Positions 1 through 9,311 of a DNA stretch of 64,000 nt are shown here, in pieces (the stretch's first letter is position 1; each line of letters begins with the position of its first letter). The stretch comes from Candidatus Thorarchaeota archaeon (GTDB taxonomy: Archaea; Asgardarchaeota; Thorarchaeia; Thorarchaeales; Thorarchaeaceae): positions 39,528 to 103,527 of the forward strand of contig JAGSHN010000030.1 in assembly GCA_029855935.1 (NCBI GenBank), given 5' to 3'. The position numbers and the translations under genes were made by a program. The notes below the pieces were generated by a model. That model saw nothing but the letters and a program-made list of their open reading frames with translations. It ran no database searches and was not told where the DNA came from.

Positions 1-84
1 GTAGAATGAAAAACTCGACGGGAATCATCCTTCTTCGAACGTATGGGTGCGTGGCAACTGACCGTGAAGCTACGCCAGCTTTGA

Positions 85-267
85 CACCGCAGCCTGCCTT
101 GGCGAGTGGTTTGGCCACGACCCTCCCAACGCTCTTGTGCTTCCGATCTGCGGAAACGGCCCCACTGGTGGAGTCGCCCAATCTGGTTTCTACGACAAAA
201 AGGAAACAGTAATGAGAGAATCCTCGCTGAAGAGAGGAAGATGCAAGACGACCAGTTGAAGAAGTGA
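85..267 (+). other. Possible decayed 3' end of an unidentified gene
   Basis: A reading frame open from base 85 ends at a TGA (265-267) that overlaps the GTG start of the next gene in the GTGA arrangement typical of coupled genes. Its last residues (EERKMQDDQLKK) look like a normal charged C-terminus. Upstream the frame is broken by TGA codons at 7 and 82, and the other two forward frames over 1-212 are no more convincing. It could be the tail of a gene cut by the window edge and frameshifted, or non-coding. I recognise no family. Confidence 0.2.
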
Positions 268-1130
268 GGGACTGGTGTTTGAAACAGAGAAGGCTAAGAG
301 CCATCTTGGCAACTGTACTAGAAGCCGCTAGGGGATGGGAGAGAGGGAAATGGGTGCAAGCTGGCGGATTCCTCTTGGTCCTAGTTGCGGGCTTCCTTCG
401 ATTCAGTTCATTCCTGCTCATTGTTTCCCCTAGCGAGTACATCAATAACCTTGCTACAGAGAAACTGGAGGTTATGCTCCTATCGGTCGGTGTCTTGTTG
501 TATCTAGTAGGCTACGTGGTTACGGAAACTCCAGTTGAAGAACCACAAGAGGAAGAGCCGGAATTACCATCCACAGAGCTGGAACCATATAGTGTGTCGG
601 TGGAGTTTCTTGTTAGCAGAATTGATGCATTGGAAGATGTGCAAAACAATCTCCGGACTGGAGCAAGCATTCTCGCGGGTGTGTTCAGCGGGATAGCCAT
701 CTGGATGATGAATCTGGGCCGTCCACTGGTTCCTTTTGAAGGCGGGGTGACTTTGGCGTGCATACTCGCAGCGCTACTTTGCCTATGGGCCATTATTTCC
801 TCCTTCAAACTTTGCAGAATTAGATTCCCGGCCGCCACGCTGAACGAGGACCTTCTTCCCGAGAATCAGTCTGAGGGCGTGTACAAGAAACAGCTTTGTG
901 AAATGGTGAAGGAAAAGTTCAGAGTGGTCGAAGGCATTAAGAAAACTGTGGCATCCGCCGTCTTTTGGGTTATCCTAGTCACAGGAGCCGTCTTCGATTG
1001 GAGCGGGATTCTAGCGCACCCGGCAACCTCGCTATGGGTTGACCATCTCGCGTACGTTGCAGCCTTTGCTATGGCTGCGGCAGTTCTGTTGTTCGCCCTT
1101 GTGGTCCTTGAGAGAATATACGTTGGCTAG
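264..1130 (+). CDS. Multi-pass membrane protein of unknown function
   Basis: This 288-residue protein starts at a GTG. I see about six hydrophobic segments: near residues 33-52, 67-85, 130-152, 158-178, 230-248 and 258-285. An acidic linker rich in Glu and Pro (about 92-108) separates TM2 from a soluble stretch. I recognise no catalytic motif or named family. The nearest downstream gene, a metal-responsive regulator, has its own promoter and operator, so I infer no functional link. The exact start is uncertain because there is no strong Shine-Dalgarno sequence, only a GTGA overlap with an upstream open frame. Confidence 0.72.
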   Translation: MRDWCLKQRRLRAILATVLEAARGWERGKWVQAGGFLLVLVAGFLRFSSFLLIVSPSEYINNLATEKLEVMLLSVGVLLYLVGYVVTETPVEEPQEEEPELPSTELEPYSVSVEFLVSRIDALEDVQNNLRTGASILAGVFSGIAIWMMNLGRPLVPFEGGVTLACILAALLCLWAIISSFKLCRIRFPAATLNEDLLPENQSEGVYKKQLCEMVKEKFRVVEGIKKTVASAVFWVILVTGAVFDWSGILAHPATSLWVDHLAYVAAFAMAAAVLLFALVVLERIYVG

Positions 1131-1201
1131 CCCTTAATAGAGAATACTTCGCAGTGCCTACAGGCGATCACGGTCTACGCCCCCCCCGCACAATGCGATA
1201 T

Positions 1202-1229
1202 CTTTTTAACGTATGAACATATGTTCATA
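1202..1229 (+). promoter_or_regulatory. TATA box and palindromic ArsR operator
   Basis: A T-rich TATA-like box (CTTTTTAA, 1202-1209) is followed by a perfect 18-bp palindrome, TATGAACATATGTTCATA, at 1212-1229. The palindrome has the TGAA...TTCA core typical of ArsR/SmtB operators and sits where transcription should start, 16 nt before the ATG of the ArsR gene. Inference: the repressor blocks its own promoter and that of the downstream metal ATPase until metal releases it. Confidence 0.75.
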
Positions 1230-1244
1230 TATTGAAGACTGGAG

Positions 1245-1568
1245 ATGAAGATAAGACTATTCGCACGCCGGGGTGACGACGTGCCCGACGATAGGGTCGT
1301 GTCACGCGTTGTCCAGATGTTCCGAGCGCTCGCAGACGAAACCCGGCTGAAGATACTCAGCCTGCTGGAGGGCGGTGACGAGTACGGGGTGACCGAGATT
1401 GCAGTGACGCTCGGACTGACGCAGAGTAATGTGAGTCATCACCTGAGCCGGCTTATGGACATGGGCTTTGTGTCCTACCGGCGCGAGGGCCGGTTCGTAT
1501 ACTACAGGATCTCGGACGAGTGCATCAAGGACATAATGAGGAGAGCAAGAGACCATGTCACATCATGA
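1245..1568 (+). CDS. ArsR/SmtB-family metal-responsive repressor
   Basis: A 107-residue winged-helix protein with the family signature around residues 26-36 (FRALADETRLKIL) and a recognition helix LTQSNVSHHLSRL (about 61-73), followed by the wing GRFVYYRIS. The usual ELCVCDL metal site in helix 3 is absent (the region reads EYGVTEIA). Metal, if sensed, may be bound through the C-terminal helix, which carries Asp, Cys and His (SDECIKDIMRRARDH). The gene overlaps the downstream P-type ATPase by 14 nt, so the two are co-transcribed. A perfect palindrome just upstream is the likely operator. Known family members derepress efflux pumps on binding Zn, Cd, Pb or As. The specific metal cannot be read from the sequence. 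Confidence 0.93.
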   Translation: MKIRLFARRGDDVPDDRVVSRVVQMFRALADETRLKILSLLEGGDEYGVTEIAVTLGLTQSNVSHHLSRLMDMGFVSYRREGRFVYYRISDECIKDIMRRARDHVTS

Positions 1569-3468
1569 AGAGGGCGTGTACTGTACCTATTGTGCTACGC
1601 TTGAGGACCAAGAGGAGGAGTTCAACCCCAGAAGAGAGTATACACTCACGGCCATCGCGTCGGCCCTGCTGGCCAGCGCGGTGGTGGCGGACTTCATCAT
1701 CAAGAATCTGCTAGTCGCCTACACGCTCTACATTGGCACGATGATAGTTGCAGGAAGAGCGATCATCCCGAAGGGGTTCAAGGGCCTGCTCAGGGTGCAT
1801 CTCGACATCAACTTCCTGATGACATTTGCCGCACTCGCATCACTGATCATAGGTGCCCCGGCTGAGGGTGCGACAGTGCTCCTGCTGTTCTCGGTCGCCG
1901 AGCTTCTTGAGGACATCGCAAATCAGAGGGTCAGGAGAGAGCTGGACGCGGTCATCAGTCTGAGGCCCCACGTCGCGACTGTCATCAGAGATGGTCGGCG
2001 CTACATCGTCCCGGTCGAGGAGGTGGCCGTTGGTGAGATAGTCGCTGTCCGGCCTGGAGAGAGGATCTCTGTTGATGGCGTTGTCGTCGAGGGTACGACC
2101 TACGTTGACGAGTCAGCAATCACTGGCGAGTCGGTCCCGGTTCCGAAGCAGCCGGGCGAGAGGGTCTATGCAGGGACTGTGAATCAGGCTGGCTATATCG
2201 AGATCAAGACGACAAAGAGCGCTGACGAGAGCGTGGTCGCAAGGATTGTCAGCCTCGTTGAGGAGGCGCAGAGGCACAAGTCTCGGACAGAGACCACCGT
2301 GGCACGTATCTCTCACAAGTACACGCCTCTGGTCGTGGCGGGGTCTATTCTTCTCGCACTGTTCAACTTCGCACTTGGAGCCACACCGGCACAGGCCGTC
2401 TACAGAGGGCTGACACTGCTGGTGGCTGGCTGTCCGTGCGCATTCGCCATTGCCATCCCTGTGAGCATGGTGTCCTCCATCACGGGATATGCCCGAGAGG
2501 GCGTGCTCGTCAAGGGGTCCCGCCACGTCGAGACAATGGCGAGGACCGAGGTCGTCGCGCTGGACAAGACCGGCACACTGACCGAGGGCGCACTGTCTGT
2601 GAGCAACATATGCATTCACTCGGATGCAACCCCAGAGGAGGTCCTTGCAACGGCAGCCTCTCTTGAGCAGAAGTCCGAACACCCGATTGCTCAGGCGATA
2701 CTGAGAAAAGCGGAGGAGAAAGGGGTGGCCATATCCGACGTCTCAGACTTTCAAGTCGTCCCGGGAATGGGAGTTGCGGGGACGATTCGTGGCGTTGAGT
2801 ATGGTGCAGGAAACCTCAGACTGATCAAGCAGGAGAGAGTGGCCCTTCAGATGCCCGAAGACCACGAATGCGGTGATGGCTCACTGGTCTACGTATACCG
2901 TGGTGACCACCACCTCGGGACGATTGTGCTGAGCGACACCGAGCGTTCTGACAGTCCTGATGTCATTGCAGAGTTGAAGGAGATGGGAATCCGTGTCGTG
3001 ATGCTCACGGGCGACAACAGAAAGACCGCGGAGATCGTCGCAGAGAGGCTCGGCATCGACGACGTCCACGCGGAGCTCCTCCCCGAGGACAAGGTCAACA
3101 TCGTGAAGAAGATATCCCAGGACCACGTCGTGATGATGGTGGGCGACGGGATCAATGACGCTCCCGCCCTTGCAATGGCGGATGTCTCTGTGGCTGTTGC
3201 GGCGGCGACCAATGACGCAGCCATCGAGGCCGCTGATGTAGCCCTGATGAGAGGAGACATATCGTTGCTGCCAAGGATGATCCAGAAGGCACGCAGAACA
3301 ATGGGCGTCATCCGTCACAATGTTGCCATTGCAATTGGGGCGAAGGCCTTCGTGGGACTCATGGCGGTCTTTGGCCTCGCGCCTCTCTGGTTCGCCGTTG
3401 CTGTGGGCGATATGGGTGTATCCTTTGTCGTCATAGCAAATGCCCTGAGACTGGCAAAGCGCACGTAG
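1555..3468 (+). CDS. P1B-type heavy-metal exporting ATPase (Zn/Cd/Pb-like)
   Basis: A 637-residue P-type ATPase that pumps metal ions out of the cytoplasm using ATP. Landmarks: actuator TGES (190-193), membrane metal motif CPC (293-295) within GCPCAFAIAIPV, phosphorylation motif DKTGT (337-341), the SEHP motif of P1B pumps (His 376) and hinge GDGINDAP (530-537). The last membrane helix carries GDMG followed by VIANALRL, resembling the Asp-containing TM8 of Zn/Cd/Pb (P1B-2) pumps rather than the Cu type. There is no full N-terminal metal-binding domain, only a short His/Cys tail (HHEEGVYCTYC). Co-transcribed with the ArsR repressor by a 14-nt overlap. Its stop is 1 nt from the end of the convergent ABC permease gene. 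Family is certain; the metal is inferred. Confidence 0.96.
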   Translation: MSHHEEGVYCTYCATLEDQEEEFNPRREYTLTAIASALLASAVVADFIIKNLLVAYTLYIGTMIVAGRAIIPKGFKGLLRVHLDINFLMTFAALASLIIGAPAEGATVLLLFSVAELLEDIANQRVRRELDAVISLRPHVATVIRDGRRYIVPVEEVAVGEIVAVRPGERISVDGVVVEGTTYVDESAITGESVPVPKQPGERVYAGTVNQAGYIEIKTTKSADESVVARIVSLVEEAQRHKSRTETTVARISHKYTPLVVAGSILLALFNFALGATPAQAVYRGLTLLVAGCPCAFAIAIPVSMVSSITGYAREGVLVKGSRHVETMARTEVVALDKTGTLTEGALSVSNICIHSDATPEEVLATAASLEQKSEHPIAQAILRKAEEKGVAISDVSDFQVVPGMGVAGTIRGVEYGAGNLRLIKQERVALQMPEDHECGDGSLVYVYRGDHHLGTIVLSDTERSDSPDVIAELKEMGIRVVMLTGDNRKTAEIVAERLGIDDVHAELLPEDKVNIVKKISQDHVVMMVGDGINDAPALAMADVSVAVAAATNDAAIEAADVALMRGDISLLPRMIQKARRTMGVIRHNVAIAIGAKAFVGLMAVFGLAPLWFAVAVGDMGVSFVVIANALRLAKRT

Positions 3469-3469
3469 A

Positions 3470-5047
3470 CTATCTGTAGTTCAGCAGTGCTCTCGAGGCT
3501 CTGGACAGAAAGAACCAGACCGCTGCGAGGACAAACAGCGGAATCGCCAGAATCAGCAGCAGGCCTGAGACCTGAAGGACGAAGTAACCCAAGAGGCCCC
3601 CGAGTGCGAGATTGATCACGGGAAAGGCAAACACCAGGGGAATTGGTGGGCTTGAGGGCTCGTTCGTGAACACGGGTATGTAGGCCCCGATCATTGTGCC
3701 CGTCGCGCAGAAGAGCGAGAGCAACGGAAGCGCCAGAACGACGAGCGACAGTACACCATCAAAAGTGACGAAGTACGCCAGCAGCAGAAGGGCTGGCACT
3801 GAGGCTATCAATGACTCGACAAGACTTCCAACAAACTTGGCGAGAACAACCGATGACCGCGGCAACGGGCTGACCCGAAGCAGATAGATGTTCTCCCGTT
3901 CGTCCGAAAATGACAGCAGTGAAGTCGTGCTTGCAACGTGAAGGAATGCCATCTCGACCAGGAAGAACGCGTATGGAATGAGGTTCCGTGTCGACACTGG
4001 AAGTGTTATTCTCGTAGCAGCATACGGGAAGACCACCCACAGTAGCACGGCGACGACAGAGGCACCAGCCGCAGAGACGTATTTCGCAAACTGTAGGGGA
4101 GAACGCATCCGCGTCCAGAAGTCCTTCAGGATGACCCACATCATTGGATCGCTGAACCGCGACTGCGAGAAGTCCACCTCGCCTCTGACCGCGCGCTCCA
4201 GTCTTGTTGGCCGGCTGACCGGGGTGGGACGTGCGATGTATCTCTCGTAGTCGCCTCTCTCGACGGACACCGTGACCACCAGGAACATTATGAGGAAGTC
4301 GATTCCGATCAGGCCCATCAGTGGCCACAGAAACTGAGTCTGAAGAATGCCAGCGGCCGACAGAGCGACAAGCGAGATCAGGCTGCTTGGCAAGAGAAGC
4401 CCCAGGACTGGGTTCGAGTTCGTAGCAGGATGGACAAGGGCAAGAGCAATGCAGCCCACGCAGACGTATACTGCCAGTCTCTTGAGACGACCCAGTCCAC
4501 TTGCTCTGTGGCGTAGAGTGTACCCCAGCAATGACAGAAGGAAGACAAACTCGAGCAGCCCCAGCGCCCCGAGAACGGCAAGCGATATCTCACCGAGCGA
4601 GAGAGCCGTTCTGATGGTCATAGGATATAGAACCAGTACGATGATGAGGGCGATGGTCAGCTTTCGGAGTATTCGTCTGGCATATCGCGCTACAAAGATC
4701 TGGTGTGGTCCAACTGGTGCTGGCATCAAGGCGAACTCGTCCGGGGGCCTGAGAACAGAGGTCGTCCCTGAGCCGAACATCCCACTGATCAGCGATGAGG
4801 CCATCACCAAGCCAAGGACAGTAGCCACAGACTCGACGGTCAGATAGTCCCGAAGCAGAACGGGGACTGAGGCCAGCATACTACCCGCTGATGCGACCTG
4901 GCCAAGCACCCAGCTGATGAAGATTCCACCACACACCATCACCGCATAGAAACCTAGTAACGATGCGCTCTTCGCGGTCCTCCGCACACCATTGAGTACC
5001 TCGCGCATCTCCACGAAGACGAGTGCGTGAGTCTTCACTTTCCTCAC
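3470..5047 (-). CDS. ABC exporter membrane subunit (ABC-2-like permease)
   Basis: A 525-residue polytopic protein with about 12 hydrophobic stretches arranged as two similar halves, separated by a soluble loop (about 265-310) rich in Arg and Asp. The GTG start overlaps the TGA of the upstream ATPase gene as GTGA, so the two are translationally coupled. It has no ATPase motifs. By position it is the membrane partner of the ATPase at 5044-5961. Large permeases of this kind in archaea typically export lipids, drugs or peptides, and the substrate here is unknown. Converges with the metal ATPase gene, leaving 1 nt between stops. Confidence 0.85.
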   Translation of the reverse strand: MRKVKTHALVFVEMREVLNGVRRTAKSASLLGFYAVMVCGGIFISWVLGQVASAGSMLASVPVLLRDYLTVESVATVLGLVMASSLISGMFGSGTTSVLRPPDEFALMPAPVGPHQIFVARYARRILRKLTIALIIVLVLYPMTIRTALSLGEISLAVLGALGLLEFVFLLSLLGYTLRHRASGLGRLKRLAVYVCVGCIALALVHPATNSNPVLGLLLPSSLISLVALSAAGILQTQFLWPLMGLIGIDFLIMFLVVTVSVERGDYERYIARPTPVSRPTRLERAVRGEVDFSQSRFSDPMMWVILKDFWTRMRSPLQFAKYVSAAGASVVAVLLWVVFPYAATRITLPVSTRNLIPYAFFLVEMAFLHVASTTSLLSFSDERENIYLLRVSPLPRSSVVLAKFVGSLVESLIASVPALLLLAYFVTFDGVLSLVVLALPLLSLFCATGTMIGAYIPVFTNEPSSPPIPLVFAFPVINLALGGLLGYFVLQVSGLLLILAIPLFVLAAVWFFLSRASRALLNYR

Positions 5048-5961
5048 TCCTCCGGAATGCCACCTGTGAGCTCCAGAAAGACGTGCTCAAGGGTGCGCGC
5101 CCTGGGAAATCTCTCTCTGAGTTCGGTCAGTGTACCCCGGCCCACCACGTCACCCTCGTGCATTATCACGAACCTGTCGCACAGGCCCTCGGCCACCTCA
5201 AGAATGTGGGTGGAGAGGAGGATTGCAGAGCCCGTGTCACGCAGGTGTCTGAGGTGCCGCTTTAGGCTCCAGGCTCCTCTGGGGTCGAGACCGTATATCG
5301 GCTCGTCAAGAAGAAGGACGTACGGCGGCGGTCTGACAAAGATCCCTGCAAGGAGAGTCCTCTGGAGATTGCCCTTTGAGAGAGAGCCAATGTACGAGTC
5401 CAGAAACTCATCGAGCTGCAGCATCCGAGAGAAACGACTTGTTCGGATGATGGCAATGTGTCTCGGCACACCATAGATCTTGGCGACAAACGTCAGGTAT
5501 TCGCGGACACGAAGATTCTCATAGCATGTGGGCCTCTCGGGTATGTAGCCCAGCACACGCTTGGTCTCCGTCGAGTCCTCTCTCATATCAACGCCGTTCA
5601 CCATCACGCTGCCACTTGTCGGGCGGATTATCCCGGCGATGGCCCGGAGTGTTGTCGTCTTGCCGGCACCGTTCGGTCCCACGAGGCCGACAATCTCCCC
5701 CGGCCGCACAGTAAGGTCAAGACTCTTGACCGCTGTTGTCGCCCCATACCTCTTCCTGAGTCCAATGACTGACACAGCCGGGTCTGAGAGGGGTCGACCT
5801 GTCTGGGCAGGCCGAGGCAGTGAGTCAAGAGCCTCCCTCACAAGACCGCGCAGCTCGGTCACAGTGACGTAGCGCGTAGAGAGAGGGACGTTCACTGTCT
5901 GTGCGAGCCGGCGAAGATCCTCAGCTCGCATCATCTCCAATGTCTCATCGACTGTCTCCAC
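5044..5961 (-). CDS. ABC transporter ATP-binding protein
   Basis: A 305-residue ATPase. It has Walker A GPNGAGKTTT (about 95-104), the Q-loop region, an ABC signature in the form LSKGNLQRTLLAG (unusual Asn-Leu in place of Gly-Gln), Walker B YVLLLDEPIYGLDP and the H-loop STH. About 60 extra N-terminal residues precede the ABC domain. They form a helical segment (LEMMRAEDLRRLAQ) that resembles a SAP/Rho-N-like fold. GTG start behind GGAGG. Overlaps the membrane gene upstream by 17 nt and the permease downstream by 4 nt, making a three-gene operon. It energises transport by the neighbouring permease at the inner face of the membrane. Confidence 0.93.
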   Translation of the reverse strand: METVDETLEMMRAEDLRRLAQTVNVPLSTRYVTVTELRGLVREALDSLPRPAQTGRPLSDPAVSVIGLRKRYGATTAVKSLDLTVRPGEIVGLVGPNGAGKTTTLRAIAGIIRPTSGSVMVNGVDMREDSTETKRVLGYIPERPTCYENLRVREYLTFVAKIYGVPRHIAIIRTSRFSRMLQLDEFLDSYIGSLSKGNLQRTLLAGIFVRPPPYVLLLDEPIYGLDPRGAWSLKRHLRHLRDTGSAILLSTHILEVAEGLCDRFVIMHEGDVVGRGTLTELRERFPRARTLEHVFLELTGGIPEE

Positions 5962-7024
5962 GACGTTGAAGCCTCCGGCGTATCTTCCAGTATATCACGT
6001 ACCACAACGGTACCTCTACGAGTTCTTCGCCCTCGGTGTGTTCGCGTTCAACACGGTAGGTGTTGAACCGCCAAGCAGCCAAGACGACCACGATCTGAAA
6101 CAGGGGTACAGGCACAACTAGATATAGTATCTGACTGCTCGATATCAGAACCGCTGCTGCCCACGTGAAGTCTGGCAGCAGTGACAAGACCGTCACAAGC
6201 ACAAGGAGAAGCGGACGGGATTCGTCCGACAGGAACAACCTGAGCTCCCTGACCACCAGCAGCATCAACACCAGGGTGATGGGTCCAAGGGGAGAGATCG
6301 CGGCCGCGCCAGCGGTGTAGGACAACGTCACAATCTTGGCGGCGCCAATGCTGTTCTCATAGTACCCAAGCCCCGCCCATAGTGAGAAGAAGACCAGCAC
6401 ACCAGGCCCAAGATGGGGGGCCTCAAGGAACATGAGGGAGCCGCTGAGAAAGAGAAGAACTCCGAGTAGCCGACCAAGACTCACCACGGGAGCGGAAGAG
6501 GACATCTCGGTGTGTCTCAGGCGAAATCGTCCTCCAAGCCGAGATGGGATAACCCTCTGCGGAAAGGCCCTATGAAGAACGGGCACCACAACCAGTGACC
6601 AGATCGCATAGGTACTCGTTCCGACAATCAGACCGAGAGTCTGAAACCCGAGTCCGCCTGCGTGTATCGTCTGCCTGAGCAGCGTGTATGCCAGAGCGAA
6701 CAGACCAGTGAACATCAGCACTGCGACTACGCCGCCCATTCTCAGAGTCCTGTGTTCGCGGATACGACCGACAGCCAGTAGAGCCCAGAACACGAGAGCG
6801 GGAACCAAGAAGAGCAGCGTTAGCGCTAGGCCCCTCCAGTCCGGGACTCTCAGCGCAGGACGCTGAAGGTCCAGCACAAACTGGGTATCCAGTGTCACTA
6901 GCAGCCCATCAGGGCTTGACATCAAGTAGAGGCCGGTTGGAACAAGAAGAACAATCAGACCCCGGACACAGGCAGAGACAATCAGTCGGCTTCGGTCTGT
7001 GGCGCATGGCAGGCTCATCAGCAC
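5945..7024 (-). CDS. Membrane protein of the ABC exporter operon
   Basis: A 359-residue protein with about eight or nine hydrophobic segments and a short basic C-terminal tail (YWKIRRRLQRRGD). First gene of a three-gene operon: its stop lies inside the downstream ATPase gene. The start is a GTG placed about 5 nt after GGGAG; an in-frame ATG two codons later is an alternative. No motif identifies the family. By context it is a second membrane component or accessory of the ABC exporter. I cannot assign a substrate. Confidence 0.8.
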   Translation of the reverse strand: MLMSLPCATDRSRLIVSACVRGLIVLLVPTGLYLMSSPDGLLVTLDTQFVLDLQRPALRVPDWRGLALTLLFLVPALVFWALLAVGRIREHRTLRMGGVVAVLMFTGLFALAYTLLRQTIHAGGLGFQTLGLIVGTSTYAIWSLVVVPVLHRAFPQRVIPSRLGGRFRLRHTEMSSSAPVVSLGRLLGVLLFLSGSLMFLEAPHLGPGVLVFFSLWAGLGYYENSIGAAKIVTLSYTAGAAAISPLGPITLVLMLLVVRELRLFLSDESRPLLLVLVTVLSLLPDFTWAAAVLISSSQILYLVVPVPLFQIVVVLAAWRFNTYRVEREHTEGEELVEVPLWYVIYWKIRRRLQRRGDSR

Positions 7025-7060
7025 ACCGTCTCCCGTTGCCTGTCAATCATCCTAACCCAC

Positions 7061-7807
7061 TTAAATTGTTGATGCTAGGAGGTCGCTGGGCGGACTCAGA
7101 TGTACGGGGATGTGGCCCAAGAGATGCAGACTCCACTCCCTCAGCTCAGTCCTCAGAGCAATGGCCTCAAGGCCCCTCCTGACCGAGTCTCGAAAGGAGT
7201 CGCCGAACGCGGGGTCGGTTGGATCATTAGGAGCAAAGGCGTGTGCGTCCGGTCTCTGTACGACAAACACGACTGCCACACGTTCTGCAACGCGCTGCTC
7301 AAGTGCCCTGGCAAGGTCGCGCAGGTGTCGTGCCCCGCGTGCCGTGACAGCATCTGGGAACAGGGCCCAGCCCGACACCACAAGAGTACAGGACTTCACC
7401 TCGACGAGGAATCGACCGCTCGGCCCTGATAGGAGAAAGTCTGCACGCCCCTCAAAGAGTCTTGGTTCAGGGATCACGGTTTCGTAGTCGCCAAACTCGG
7501 GGAGGAGTCGCTCTTCGAATACCTGCTTCATGAACCTGTTCGGAAGCAATGAGTCAATCGACACAAGGACACCGTCGTGTTCCACCGCGACAACCGTGAA
7601 TCCTGTCTTCCGTAGGACCGCGTTCTCCCGGCGCACCCAGACTCTCTTTCCGGGAGTCATGAGCTCGTGCATACGCCCGGGATTCGGAACGTATGCGTAG
7701 TGGCGTTCGCCGTCGACCAAGACCACCGCGAGGAATCTATTCGGCCGGGTGACAAACGTGGCCCGAAGATGCTCCGGGGTCTCATCTCTCTCCGTCAAGC
7801 AGAACAC
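7061..7807 (-). CDS. sfsA: SfsA-family protein (DNA/RNA nuclease superfamily)
   Basis: About 248 residues with the SfsA signatures: an OB-like N-terminal part (TFVTRPNRFLAVV, YVPNPGRMHEL) and a C-terminal restriction-nuclease-like core with ADFLL and the E-x-K pair in FLVEVKSCTL, then FPDAVTARGARHL. The bacterial name comes from sugar fermentation stimulation; the biochemical role is not settled. I chose GTG 7807 rather than the longer frame to 7870. The longer N-terminus is not SfsA-like, and a TATA-like TTAATAATC lies about 30 nt upstream of 7807, which would give a leaderless transcript. No operon partner. Confidence 0.92.
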   Translation of the reverse strand: MFCLTERDETPEHLRATFVTRPNRFLAVVLVDGERHYAYVPNPGRMHELMTPGKRVWVRRENAVLRKTGFTVVAVEHDGVLVSIDSLLPNRFMKQVFEERLLPEFGDYETVIPEPRLFEGRADFLLSGPSGRFLVEVKSCTLVVSGWALFPDAVTARGARHLRDLARALEQRVAERVAVVFVVQRPDAHAFAPNDPTDPAFGDSFRDSVRRGLEAIALRTELREWSLHLLGHIPVHLSPPSDLLASTI

Positions 7808-8045
7808 CCAATGGACCAAGGAAGGCCCTGCAGTGATTATTAATCCTCCCTCCCCACAGGAGCGTGACATCGCGTTCTTTCAACCCAAGAAGAAACATAC
7901 TATCACCTCCCAAAAAGACCCAAATAGCAGTGGGCCGGATATTGGCACCGTAGGTGCCAACGTTTGCCAGTAGCTGCAGAGGGACCGCTACAGTCACCAC
8001 CGAAGCAGTTGGACTGAAGGCCAATCGAGACGGGGAAGGACGGAT

Positions 8046-9311
8046 ATGGAGCACGGCAAGAGAACAGAGTTTCGGGAATGGCTTGAGTCAGAAGAGGCCG
8101 CCCTTGTGCCCTCAAATGAGCAGGTTCTTTTCATTCTGAACCGTTTCTCGGGCCTAGCGCCCTACACTCACGAGTTTGTTCCTGTCCAGAGCGACTCTCA
8201 GATTCTCTCCGGATTCGTGTCGGCGCTGGGTAGTTTCATGGGCGAGATGACGGGAAAGAGGGCTGGCCAGTGGAGAACGGTCTATGGGGAAGAGACAACA
8301 ATGATTGTCGAGAATGGCGAGTGGGCCAGCGGGGTCCTCGCTGTCAGGAGAGACACAACTGAGGCAAGGAGCAAGTTGCGTGCGGTGGTGGAGGAGTTTG
8401 AGGTGACCTTTGAGACGTTGCGGGACTCTGACGATATTCAGGGGTCCCTCTTCTACGACTTCGACGGGTTTGTGAAGCGGATCTTCACCAGCGACAAGAT
8501 ATCTGCAAGAACCCTGATTGCGGGCATTGACAGGTCACGTCCGCTGTCTGAACAGTTGACGCCCAGTATGAGGTTCAAGGTCACAAGCTTCTTGGAGCAA
8601 GTCACAGAGTGGCAGTCTGTGTCTGAGGCTGCGGCCAACCAGGGGATTCCTGTAGACGAGGCGATTGACATAGTGGCAGCAGCCTATTGGGATCGACTGG
8701 TGACCATACTTGAGGTCCCAAGCGACGAGGATATCCTCGCCCCTTCACAGGATTCGCGGAGCATAGTGTTTGCAGCTGGCAATCCGTTTGCCCTCTCGCC
8801 TGACACGCTGCGATTCATAGGCGCCCTGGACGGTCGACACACTGTGCGGCAGATGTTTCAATCCCTTCAGGTAGAATCGGAAGAGGCAGTTCTTCTGGAA
8901 CTGGGCTATCTATTGAATCACGGAATCCTACAGAGGATCTCTGTCGAGGGGAAGCTCTCACTTGTGATCGAGTGTATGGCAAACCGTGCTATGCGAGTTA
9001 TCGTGGAGCGTACGGGATTTGAAGATGCAAAGAAGATACTGGATGAGATAGTGAGAGAGAACGTCGGACGAATCCCCTGGATATCCTATGTTCGCATATC
9101 TGAAGAGGAGGGGATATTCTATCCCCGAGAGTCGTCTCTCGACCCTCGCGACATCGACCAGATTGCCGATGCGCTTGAGTGTGTCGCAGCAGGGATAATC
9201 CCTGTCGCAGCCGCAGTCCTTCACGAGAACGATGAGCAGACCCTGAGGTCAAAGATGCAGAGTGAGTGCGAGAAGCGGCTCCAAGGAATCCTCTCAAACA
9301 TCGTGATGTAG
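8046..9311 (+). CDS. Longin-like-domain protein of unknown function
   Basis: A 421-residue soluble protein with a Shine-Dalgarno-like GGAAGGA before its ATG. The first ~120 residues fit an archaeal longin/roadblock-like pattern. A sensor-like strand (VLFILNRFSGLAPYTHEF) is followed by a helix (QILSGFVSALGSFMGEM), two strands (WRTVYGEETTMIVE, WASGVLAV) and a helix ending FEVTFETL. The remainder is mostly helical with a possible winged-helix stretch near 255-300 (DTLRFIGALDGRHTVRQMFQSL). Related domains in Asgard archaea accompany small GTPases and trafficking-like proteins, but no GTPase lies nearby. It precedes a PAS histidine kinase by 184 nt and may be part of a signalling unit. The family call is by fold pattern only. 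Confidence 0.75.
   Translation: MEHGKRTEFREWLESEEAALVPSNEQVLFILNRFSGLAPYTHEFVPVQSDSQILSGFVSALGSFMGEMTGKRAGQWRTVYGEETTMIVENGEWASGVLAVRRDTTEARSKLRAVVEEFEVTFETLRDSDDIQGSLFYDFDGFVKRIFTSDKISARTLIAGIDRSRPLSEQLTPSMRFKVTSFLEQVTEWQSVSEAAANQGIPVDEAIDIVAAAYWDRLVTILEVPSDEDILAPSQDSRSIVFAAGNPFALSPDTLRFIGALDGRHTVRQMFQSLQVESEEAVLLELGYLLNHGILQRISVEGKLSLVIECMANRAMRVIVERTGFEDAKKILDEIVRENVGRIPWISYVRISEEEGIFYPRESSLDPRDIDQIADALECVAAGIIPVAAAVLHENDEQTLRSKMQSECEKRLQGILSNIVM

Noticed and set aside
6..212. 68-codon frame at the left edge
   Set aside because: Composition is not protein-like, no Shine-Dalgarno is present and competing frames are equally open.
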